Assembly: GCA_030145005.1 (NCBI GenBank)
Contig: JAQYWJ010000010.1
Span: forward strand, 2,249 to 22,974
Length of the DNA: 20,726 nt
Source: Desulfobacter sp.
Lineage (GTDB): Bacteria > Desulfobacterota > Desulfobacteria > Desulfobacterales > Desulfobacteraceae
Direction: 5' to 3'
The notes beneath the pieces were generated by a model. The model worked only from the letters and a program-made list of their open reading frames with translations, was not told the origin of the DNA and made no database searches. Position numbers and translations under genes: made by a program. Positions within the stretch are counted from its first letter, which is position 1; each line of letters opens with the position of its first letter. Of this stretch, positions 1 through 6,485 are shown one piece after another.

Positions 1-26
1 AGTGTGAACCTTCAGGAGATTTAGTA

Positions 27-224
27 ATGCCAAAAATTAAAACATGCCGTGCGGCTGCCAAGCGGTTTGAAAAAACCGGGTCAGGTAAATACAAATTCCG
101 CAAATCCCATGCCAGTCATATTCTGACCAAAAAGACCACCAAGCGGAAGAGGAGTCTTCGCCAGCCTCAGATTGTTGCGGACTCTGATATGAAAGCGGTC
201 CGCCGGATGCTGCCCTACGGTTAA
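27..224 (+). CDS. rpmI: 50S ribosomal protein L35
   Basis: Small basic protein of the large ribosomal subunit, 65 residues, the usual length for bacterial L35. The N-terminus begins MPKIKTCRAAAKRF, followed by a lysine/arginine-rich body with HILTKKTTKRKRSLR and the ending MKAVRRMLPYG, all characteristic of the family. The ATG is preceded by AGGAG at 14-18 with good spacing. It is the first gene in the window and sits directly before rplT, the standard infC-rpmI-rplT order. infC itself would lie upstream and is not visible. In E. coli this unit is repressed by L20, which binds the rpmI leader. That control is known there and only possible here. Confidence 0.97.
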   Translation: MPKIKTCRAAAKRFEKTGSGKYKFRKSHASHILTKKTTKRKRSLRQPQIVADSDMKAVRRMLPYG

Positions 225-259
225 TCGGGCCCGGCAGCGTTTTTTAATATTGACATGGA

Positions 260-283
260 AGCCGGCCAATGTAACGGCTGGCT
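260..283 (+). other. Hairpin in the rpmI-rplT gap
   Basis: GCCGGCC (261-267) can pair with GGCTGGC (276-282), with one G-U pair, around an 8-nt loop. An A-T pair at 260/283 extends it to 8 bp. It lies 10 nt upstream of the AAGGAG ribosome-binding site of rplT (294-299). No T-run follows, so it is not an intrinsic terminator. It could be an mRNA-processing or translational-control hairpin in the L35-L20 message. The function is inference. Confidence 0.4.
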
Positions 284-309
284 GATGGTACATAAGGAGT
301 GTAGAAGAA

Positions 310-663
310 ATGAGAGTTAAAAGAGGATTCAAAGCAAGAAGGCGCCGCAACAAGGTGCTTAAGCTGGCAAAAGGTTTCAGGGGCGGAAGAAGCAAGCTTT
401 ACAGAACTGCTGCAGATGCAGTGGACAAAGCATTAATGTACGCCTACAGGGACCGTCGTGTAAGAAAAAGGGATTTCAGAAAATTGTGGATTGTACGTAT
501 CAATGCCGGAGCACGGATGAATGAATTGTCCTATTCCCGGTTCATGAACGGACTAAAACTTGCCGGCAGTGAACTGGACAGAAAAGTCCTGGCTGATTTG
601 GCTGTATCTGATCCCGCAGGGTTCTCTCAGCTGGCTTCCCAGGCGTCTGCCAAACTGAACTAG
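310..663 (+). CDS. rplT: 50S ribosomal protein L20
   Basis: L20 binds 23S rRNA early in assembly of the large subunit and in several bacteria also represses its own operon. The product is 117 residues, the family norm. The N-terminus MRVKRGFKARRRRNKVLKLAKGFRGGRSK is the long basic tail that threads into rRNA. It is followed by the globular part with YAYRDRRVRKRDFRKLWIVRINA and LSYSRFMNGLK. AAGGAG at 294-299 supports the ATG start. It follows rpmI by 85 nt and precedes pheS by 35 nt, so the genes are probably cotranscribed. Confidence 0.98.
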   Translation: MRVKRGFKARRRRNKVLKLAKGFRGGRSKLYRTAADAVDKALMYAYRDRRVRKRDFRKLWIVRINAGARMNELSYSRFMNGLKLAGSELDRKVLADLAVSDPAGFSQLASQASAKLN

Positions 664-689
664 TATCCATCCGGAAATATGGATGGGTA
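664..689 (+). other. Hairpin between rplT and pheS
   Basis: Directly after the rplT stop codon, TATCCATCC (664-672) pairs with GGATGGGTA (681-689) as a 9-bp stem (one U-G pair) around an 8-nt loop. There is no T-tract, so termination is unlikely. It could stabilise the 3' end of the ribosomal-protein message or influence pheS translation. Most of the 5' arm and loop is repeated in the pnp upstream region (11545-11563), so it may instead belong to a dispersed repeat. Confidence 0.45.
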
Positions 690-698
690 AGAACTAAA

Positions 699-1724
699 GT
701 GTATTTCGGGGGAACTTTGCAAACTAATCTCCAAGACATTGAAAAACAGGCCCTGGAACAAATCAGCGCGGCAGATTCAAAGGAAGCCCTTGAGTCGGTT
801 TCCGTTCATTTTCTGGGCCGTAAAGGGTTGCTCACAGCTTTTTTGCGCAACATTCCATCCCTTCCGGTGGATGAACGCCCTGCTGCGGGGAAAAACGGTA
901 ATCTGCTAAAGGTAAAGCTTGAAAAAGCGGTAAAACAGGCCCAGTCCGGTCTGGAAACCGGTGCAGCAGGTGGTGCTGAAGGTATTGATATTACCCTGCC
1001 CGGGCGTATGGTGAAAAAAGGTGCCCTGCACCCCGTCACCCAGGTGATAGACGAAATCTGCGGCATTTTTTTGCGCCTGGGGTTTGACATCGCCGAAGGT
1101 CCGGAAGTTGAGACCGATTATTATAACTTCGAGGCCCTGAATATTCCTCCATATCATCCGGCAAGGGATATGCAGGATACCTTTTATGTGTCTGAAAATA
1201 TAGTTTTGAGAACCCATACGTCAGGTTCCCAGCCCCGGGTGATGGAAAAAAGCGAGCCGCCGGTGCGCATTATTTCCCCGGGCAAGGTGTTTCGCTGTGA
1301 CTCGGATTTGACCCATACCCCTATGTTTCATCAGGTGGAAGGTCTGATGGTGGACAAAAACATCTCTTTTGGGGATCTTAAAGGGGTTCTGACCACTTTT
1401 GTTCAGCAGTTTTTTGATAAGGATACGTCGTTGCGGTTCAGGCCTAGTTTCTTTCCTTTTACCGAACCCAGTGCTGAAGTGGATATTCGCTGTGTCATGT
1501 GCAAGGGCAAAGGTTGTCGGGTATGTTCGAATACCGGATGGATCGAAATTCTAGGGGCCGGTATGGTCCACCCGGCTGTGTTTGAAAATGTCGGTTATGA
1601 TACCCAAAAGTATACAGGATTTGCCTTTGGCCTTGGTATGGAACGGGTTGCCATGCTCAAATACGGAATTGATGATATCAGAAAATATTTCGAAAACGAT
1701 ATGCGTTTTCTAGGGCAGTTTTAA
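699..1724 (+). CDS. pheS: Phenylalanine-tRNA ligase alpha subunit
   Basis: Catalytic subunit of the alpha2beta2 enzyme that charges tRNA-Phe with phenylalanine. The N-terminal coiled-coil region that contacts tRNA occupies about residues 1-95. The class II catalytic core follows, with motif 2 as FRCDSDLTHTPMFHQVEG from residue 198 and motif 3 as GFAFGLGMERVAMLKYG from residue 307. A four-cysteine cluster (C265, C268, C273, C276) sits just before GWIEILGAGMVHP and could form a small metal site. The longest reading starts at GTG 699 (341 residues). A TTG at 717 would give a start MQTNLQDIEKQAL closer to relatives, with a GGGGGA only 3 nt upstream, so the start is uncertain. pheT begins 2 nt after the stop. 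Confidence 0.97.
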   Translation: MYFGGTLQTNLQDIEKQALEQISAADSKEALESVSVHFLGRKGLLTAFLRNIPSLPVDERPAAGKNGNLLKVKLEKAVKQAQSGLETGAAGGAEGIDITLPGRMVKKGALHPVTQVIDEICGIFLRLGFDIAEGPEVETDYYNFEALNIPPYHPARDMQDTFYVSENIVLRTHTSGSQPRVMEKSEPPVRIISPGKVFRCDSDLTHTPMFHQVEGLMVDKNISFGDLKGVLTTFVQQFFDKDTSLRFRPSFFPFTEPSAEVDIRCVMCKGKGCRVCSNTGWIEILGAGMVHPAVFENVGYDTQKYTGFAFGLGMERVAMLKYGIDDIRKYFENDMRFLGQF

Positions 1725-1726
1725 TT

Positions 1727-4189
1727 ATGAAAGTCAGTTTAAGCTGGTTGCGTGAATATATTCCCATTGATCTTGATCCCCAGGAAATATCCGACAGACT
1801 GACCATGGCCGGTCTTGAAGTGGATGGGCTGGAAAGTCTTTATGATTATCTGGACAATGTGGTTGTGGGTCGGGTTGTGCAGGCAAGGCAGCATCCCAAT
1901 GCTGACAAGCTTACCTGTTGTGCCGTTGATATTGGAAAAGAAGAGCTTTCTCCCATTGTCTGTGGCGCACCCAATGTCAGGGAAGGTATGTATGTTGCCT
2001 GTGCCCTGCCGGGGGCCGTGCTGCCCGGTGATTTCAAAATCAAGAAAAGCAAGCTGCGGGGCGAACCATCCCATGGTATGCTATGTTCGGCTGCAGAACT
2101 GATGCTTGCGGATGATGTATCCGGTATCATGGATCTTGAAGGCGAGGTTGTTGCCGGGACTCCCCTTGAATCTGCCTTGGAACTGGCTGATGTTGTTTTT
2201 GAGATTGATCTGACCCCTAATCGGCCGGACTGTCTGAGCCTTATCGGGGTGGCCCGGGAAATTGGGGCGTTTACGGAACCCCAAAATAAGGTAACCCTGC
2301 CGGATGTGACGTTTCCGGAAACCCAAATGGATTCCCGGGATATCCACGATTTTATCACTGTGGAGATTGAAGATCCTCAATTGTGTCCAAGATATGCTGC
2401 GGGTATGCTGTTTGATGTCACGGTCGGTCCTTCTCCGCTTTGGTTAAAACAGCGTCTTGAGGCTGTTGGACTCTCTTCCGTCAATAATGTGGTGGATATC
2501 ACCAATTTTGTTATGATGGAAACCGGACAGCCCTTGCATGCCTTTGATTATGATAATATTGCCAAAAATAAAATTATTGTAAGAACAGCCGGAAAACCCG
2601 GCGATGCACCGCTTGAGTTTACAACGCTTGATTCGAAAGCCCACAAACTTGACCCTGAAATGCTCATGATCTGTGACGGGGAAAAGCCTGTGGGGATTGC
2701 CGGTGTCATGGGCGGCGAAAATTCTGAAATTACGGATGCAACTACCCGGGTGTTGGTGGAGAGTGCCTATTTTAATCCCGTGTCCATCCGGCGTACCGCC
2801 AAAAGGACGGGAATTGCTTCGGATGCCTCCCATCGGTTTGAGCGTGGTGTGGACCCTGAAGGCACCATGTTTGCCTTGAAGAGAGCCGTTTCATTAATGG
2901 CTCAGTTATGTTCGGCTACTATTGCCGAAGGAATTATTGATGAAAATCCCGTCAAGGCCCGGCCAGTTACCATTGATTTGAGCCCTACGGCGTTAAATGT
3001 GCGGTTAGGGACCTCATTTTCTGCGGATGAGATGGCACAAATTCTGGCGTCCGTGGAATTTGGCGTAGAAAAAAAGATGGATAAAAACGACAAGGATCTT
3101 TTGCAGGTTTATGTCCCTTCTTTCAGGGTTGATGTGGCTAGGCCCGAGGATCTTTCCGAGGAAGTGGCCCGGTTGTGGGGATATAATAAAATTGAAACCA
3201 GCTATCCCTTGGTAACAGCTAAGGGGCGGCCCCTTGCCGGTCGGCTGGTGTTGCGCGGCAACATTCGCCAGGCTATGACCGGGTTTGGGTTTTGTGAGGC
3301 TATTAATTATAATTTTATTCGCAAGGATGCCTGTGGGCGTATGGGCATTGAAGCCCCGGATAAAAGAACCCGGATGGTTGAGATTTTAAATCCTATTTCA
3401 GACCAGATGGCAGTCCTTAGGACATCCATTGTGCCCGGATTGCTGGAAACCATGGCCAGGAATAACGCCAAACAGGTGGATACGCTTCAGTTGTTTGAAA
3501 TCGGCAAAATTTTCTATGACAAGGCTCCGGGGGAGCAGCCCGAGGAAGTAGAGGTGGTCGGAGGGCTGATTACCGGATGCCGCTGTGACCAGACCTGGTA
3601 TTCCAAAAAGGAAGTTGTTGATTTTTTTGATCTTAAGGGTGTTGTGCAGGGATTTCTGGATTCTCTTCAGATTTCAGGTGTTCTTTATGAAAGAACCGAT
3701 GCCGGGACCTGTCCCTATTTTGAGCCGGGATATGGTGCCAAGGTGGTGAAAGACGGTCTGATTCTTGGTACGCTTGGCAAAATCGCATCAGGTGTGGGTG
3801 CGGCCTTTGGTTTGAAACAGGATGCTTATCTTTTTGAGCTGGACATGGATGGTCTTGAGAAAGCGGTTCCCCGGGCTATCCAGGCGGTTGGGCTGCCCAA
3901 ATTTCCCTCAATTTCCAGGGACATGACCTTTATTGTATCAAAGCGTGTTGAGGTTGGTGCCATGATGGATACCATTTCAACCTTTGCCCAAAAGCAGGGT
4001 TTGATTGAAGACTATTTCCTTTTTGATGTATTTGAAGGCCGGAATATTGGTGAAGATAAAAAGTCCCTGTCATTCAGGATCGTCTACCGTTCTGCTTCAA
4101 AAACCCTGACAGAAAAAAATATTAAAAAGATTCATGATCAGCTATCCCGGAAACTTATTGATGATTTTAACGCTGGTCTGCCTGGATAA
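1727..4189 (+). CDS. pheT: Phenylalanine-tRNA ligase beta subunit
   Basis: Large subunit of phenylalanyl-tRNA synthetase, responsible for tRNA-Phe recognition and for hydrolysing mischarged Tyr-tRNA. The product is 820 residues, slightly above the common length near 800. Visible domains are an OB-fold tRNA-binding domain at about 39-150 (VVVGRVVQARQHPNADKL, ending near SHGMLCSAAEL), a B3/B4 editing domain from about 220 (SSVNNVVDITNFVMMETGQPLHAFDYD), a B5 domain from about 408, the catalytic-like core (SDQMAVLRTSIVPGLLETMARN), and a C-terminal ferredoxin-fold anticodon-binding domain at about 723-820 (FPSISRDMTFIV). It is almost contiguous with pheS, which fits coupled translation. No clear intrinsic terminator follows it. 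Confidence 0.98.
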   Translation: MKVSLSWLREYIPIDLDPQEISDRLTMAGLEVDGLESLYDYLDNVVVGRVVQARQHPNADKLTCCAVDIGKEELSPIVCGAPNVREGMYVACALPGAVLPGDFKIKKSKLRGEPSHGMLCSAAELMLADDVSGIMDLEGEVVAGTPLESALELADVVFEIDLTPNRPDCLSLIGVAREIGAFTEPQNKVTLPDVTFPETQMDSRDIHDFITVEIEDPQLCPRYAAGMLFDVTVGPSPLWLKQRLEAVGLSSVNNVVDITNFVMMETGQPLHAFDYDNIAKNKIIVRTAGKPGDAPLEFTTLDSKAHKLDPEMLMICDGEKPVGIAGVMGGENSEITDATTRVLVESAYFNPVSIRRTAKRTGIASDASHRFERGVDPEGTMFALKRAVSLMAQLCSATIAEGIIDENPVKARPVTIDLSPTALNVRLGTSFSADEMAQILASVEFGVEKKMDKNDKDLLQVYVPSFRVDVARPEDLSEEVARLWGYNKIETSYPLVTAKGRPLAGRLVLRGNIRQAMTGFGFCEAINYNFIRKDACGRMGIEAPDKRTRMVEILNPISDQMAVLRTSIVPGLLETMARNNAKQVDTLQLFEIGKIFYDKAPGEQPEEVEVVGGLITGCRCDQTWYSKKEVVDFFDLKGVVQGFLDSLQISGVLYERTDAGTCPYFEPGYGAKVVKDGLILGTLGKIASGVGAAFGLKQDAYLFELDMDGLEKAVPRAIQAVGLPKFPSISRDMTFIVSKRVEVGAMMDTISTFAQKQGLIEDYFLFDVFEGRNIGEDKKSLSFRIVYRSASKTLTEKNIKKIHDQLSRKLIDDFNAGLPG

Positions 4190-4245
4190 TTTTAAGACCG
4201 CAATTGACCCGGGAAAGCCGATGCTAAAATGAAAAATGTGGGTAT

Positions 4246-4275
4246 ATAAGGGTGTTGATAATAAGGGTGTTGACA
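4246..4275 (+). repeat. 15-bp tandem duplication carrying two -35-like boxes
   Basis: ATAAGGGTGTTGATA (4246-4260) is followed immediately by ATAAGGGTGTTGACA (4261-4275), two head-to-tail copies differing at one base. Each copy ends in a -35-like hexamer, TTGATA in the first and the consensus TTGACA in the second. Only the second is correctly spaced from the -10 box of the tRNA promoter. Confidence 0.85.
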
Positions 4276-4298
4276 AATTTAATACGCCCTGTTATATT
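4270..4298 (+). promoter_or_regulatory. Sigma70-type promoter of the tRNA-Gly / rimP-nusA operon
   Basis: TTGACA (4270-4275) and TATATT (4293-4298) are separated by 17 bp, a near-consensus housekeeping promoter. The expected transcription start is around 4305, a few bases before the tRNA at 4312. It is the only strong promoter seen between pheT and rimP, so it probably drives the tRNA and, by readthrough, at least part of the rimP-nusA-infB operon. Confidence 0.8.
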
Positions 4299-4311
4299 TA
4301 GCTGCTAAGAT

Positions 4312-4387
4312 GCGGGCATAACTCAGTTGGTAGAGTGCAAGCTTCCCAAGCTTGATGTCGCGAGTTCGAGCCTCGTTGCCCGCTCCA
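4312..4387 (+). tRNA. tRNA-Gly (anticodon CCC)
   Basis: A complete 76-nt cloverleaf. The acceptor GCGGGCA (4312-4318) pairs perfectly with TGCCCGC (4377-4383). The D stem is ACTC/GAGT, the anticodon stem CAAGC/GCTTG, and the T stem GCGAG/CTCGT around TTCGAGC. The anticodon loop TTCCCAA puts CCC at 4345-4347, which reads the glycine codon GGG. The discriminator is T4384 and the CCA end is encoded at 4385-4387. It precedes rimP-nusA-infB, the position held by metY (initiator tRNA) in E. coli. Confidence 0.97.
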
Positions 4388-4491
4388 AATCAAATTGGTA
4401 TGGGCTGGCAGATTTGTTCCACTTGTTTAGGGGAAAGATATGATCTGAACCTGATATTTTGGTGAGTATTTTTGAGTGTTTTAGTATCGGG

Positions 4492-4512
4492 AACGGGCAT
4501 CTGCCCGTTTTT
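4492..4512 (+). terminator. Intrinsic terminator between tRNA-Gly and rimP
   Basis: AACGGGC (4492-4498) pairs with GCCCGTT (4503-4509) around the loop ATCT, and the stem runs into five T residues (4508-4512). It ends the tRNA transcript but lies only about 20-35 nt before the rimP start. No good promoter is visible after it, so rimP and downstream genes probably depend on readthrough or antitermination here, or on a weak promoter overlapping the hairpin. The rest of the tRNA-rimP gap (4388-4491) holds nothing I can identify. Confidence 0.8.
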
Positions 4513-4545
4513 GTATTTGTGGAAAAAGGATGATTGCTGCAGGAT

Positions 4546-5022
4546 ATGGCATTTATAAATATCAAAAAACCCGGTGTCGTTGAACAGCAGATTCAGGCTG
4601 TAGCCGAACCCCTGATTGATTCTTTGGGGTTGGAACTGGTGCACATTGAATGTGTTGTCCATAATCGGCAGAGATTTGTCCGAATTTATATGGACAAGCC
4701 CAAAGGGGTTGGCCTGGATGACTGTGTGGCAGTCAGCCGGGAACTTGGGGATCTGATCGATATCCATATTGAGGATATCGGTCCTTACCGCCTGGAAGTA
4801 TCATCCCCTGGTCCAAATCGCCCCTTGAAGACAAAGGCGGATTTTATCAGATTCCAGGGTGAACGAATTAAAATTGAAACCCATGAAGTCATGGAGGGGA
4901 AAAGAAAATTCACCGGAATTCTTGAAAAGACAAATGATGATTCTGTAACGATTGCAGTTGACGGCAAGTCCTTTGATATTTCCGGAACCAATATCATGAG
5001 AGCAATTCTTGCGGGTCAGTAA
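4546..5022 (+). CDS. rimP: Ribosome maturation factor RimP
   Basis: RimP binds the free 30S subunit and assists its late maturation. The sequence shows the family pattern: EPLIDSLGLELVHIE at the N-terminus, VRIYMDKPKGVGLDDCVAVSRELGDLID, the signature YRLEVSSPGPNRPLK, and a C-terminal SH3-like barrel ending in NIMRAIL. The start is uncertain. ATG 4546 has only a distant AAAGGA (4525-4530), while the in-frame TTG at 4534, four codons earlier, has the same element 3 nt away. Either gives a product near 160 residues, typical for RimP. It is followed by nusA after 17 nt, the classic rimP-nusA pairing. Confidence 0.96.
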   Translation: MAFINIKKPGVVEQQIQAVAEPLIDSLGLELVHIECVVHNRQRFVRIYMDKPKGVGLDDCVAVSRELGDLIDIHIEDIGPYRLEVSSPGPNRPLKTKADFIRFQGERIKIETHEVMEGKRKFTGILEKTNDDSVTIAVDGKSFDISGTNIMRAILAGQ

Positions 5023-5039
5023 AATGGAGAGCATTTAAC

Positions 5040-6413
5040 ATGTTTATTACAGACATAAAAAGGGTGATCGATCAAGTAAGCCGAGAAAAGGGTATTGATG
5101 CTGCAATCCTCATTAATACCTTGAAAGAGGCCATTGTTTCTGCCGCTAGAAAAACGATTGGCCCAAGGGCTGATATCGAAGTCCATTATGATGAAAAAAG
5201 CGGAGATGTTGAAGTTTTCCATTTTAAAGAGGTTGTTGAGGAAGTTGAGTATTCTGACAGCGAACTGACCCTGGAGGACGGGCTTGAATTTGACCCCGAA
5301 TGTGAAATCGGTGATTCTTTGGGGATTAGAATGGATACCGAGGAGTTTGGGCGCATTGCGGCCCAGTCCGCCAAGCAGGTGATTATACAGAAAATGCGGG
5401 AAGCAGAGCGCAATGCCGTATATGAGAATTTTATCCATAAAAAAGGCCAAATAATCAACGGCATTGTTCAACGGTTTGACCGGGGCGCCATCATTGTTAA
5501 TTTGGGTCAGGCCGAAGCTGTACTGCGCCCAAGGGAGCAAATGCCTAAGGAAAGCTATAAACGTGGGGACCGGATCCGTGCTTATGTCCTTGATGTGCTG
5601 GAAGAATCCAAAGGTGCCCAGGTTATTTTATCTCGGACCCATCCGGAATTTCTGGTTGAATTGTTTAAAACCGAGGTGCCGGAGGTGGCTGAAGGCATTG
5701 TTTCCATCCGGGGTTCAGCACGCGTGCCCGGCGTAAGGGCAAAAATTGCTGTCTCCTCCATTGATTCCGATGTGGACCCTGTAGGGGCCTGTGTGGGTGT
5801 TAAGGGCAACCGGGTTCAGAATATTGTTCAGGAGTTGCGGGGCGAGAAAATCGATATTGTTCAGTGGAGTCCGGACGTTGCAAGATTTGTTTGCAATGCC
5901 TTGTCCCCGGCTGAAATTGCAAGGGTTATCATTGATGAAGACAATCAGTCCATGGAGGTGATTGTCAATGATGAATATCTCTCCATTGCTATAGGTAAGG
6001 GCGGTCAGAATGTATCCCTTGCATGTGAGATCACCGGCTGGCATCTTGAAGTCACCAGCGAAGAGGAGTACAGCCGGGAGGTTAAGGAGGGGTACGACAG
6101 TTTGATGAAACTGTCCACAGTGGGGCTGTCGGCAGCAGAGTCACTGTTTAAGGCAGGTTATTCTTCGTTTCTGGATATCATGGATGCCATACCCGAGGAT
6201 ATTGCGGCCTTTTTAGATATTTCCGTGGAAGATGCCCAGGCAATGATAGAAGAAGCCGGGCGTCTGGTGGAAGATGAGCGGGAAAGGGCCCGGGAGGAAC
6301 TGCTGCAGCCTGCATCTTCTCAGGATACCGACACTTATATGGACGACAATGCCGGTGATGGGGAAACGTTTACTGATGTTGAAGATGGACAGGTTGAAAA
6401 ATCGGATGAATGA
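5040..6413 (+). CDS. nusA: Transcription termination/antitermination factor NusA
   Basis: NusA binds RNA polymerase and nascent RNA, promoting pausing and intrinsic termination and taking part in antitermination complexes. Domains in order are an N-terminal polymerase-binding domain (about 1-130), S1 (about 139-195, GIVQRFDRGAIIVNLG), KH1 with GACVGVKGNRVQNIVQEL from about 248, and KH2 with AIGKGGQNVSLACEITGW from about 317. A single helix-hairpin-helix-like C-terminal repeat follows (about 359-410) and then an acidic tail. At 457 residues it is shorter than E. coli NusA (495), which has two acidic repeats. GGAG upstream supports ATG 5040. In E. coli NusA feeds back on its own operon through leader terminators. 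The terminator before rimP makes a similar loop plausible here. Confidence 0.98.
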   Translation: MFITDIKRVIDQVSREKGIDAAILINTLKEAIVSAARKTIGPRADIEVHYDEKSGDVEVFHFKEVVEEVEYSDSELTLEDGLEFDPECEIGDSLGIRMDTEEFGRIAAQSAKQVIIQKMREAERNAVYENFIHKKGQIINGIVQRFDRGAIIVNLGQAEAVLRPREQMPKESYKRGDRIRAYVLDVLEESKGAQVILSRTHPEFLVELFKTEVPEVAEGIVSIRGSARVPGVRAKIAVSSIDSDVDPVGACVGVKGNRVQNIVQELRGEKIDIVQWSPDVARFVCNALSPAEIARVIIDEDNQSMEVIVNDEYLSIAIGKGGQNVSLACEITGWHLEVTSEEEYSREVKEGYDSLMKLSTVGLSAAESLFKAGYSSFLDIMDAIPEDIAAFLDISVEDAQAMIEEAGRLVEDERERAREELLQPASSQDTDTYMDDNAGDGETFTDVEDGQVEKSDE

Positions 6414-6485
6414 GGATTGTTGCATCGGTAACGCGGGGAACGAATTTCAAAAGAATCAACTATAGAGGATTACTGGGGGCAACGA

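Noticed and set aside
1..26. Possible end of infC
   Set aside because: Only a few bases precede the rpmI ribosome-binding site. A TGA at 5-7 exists, but no IF-3 coding sequence can be verified.
4414..4444. Possible second promoter for rimP (TTGTTC with TATGAT)
   Set aside because: The spacing is 19 bp, the -35 match is weak, and it would still lie upstream of the intrinsic terminator.
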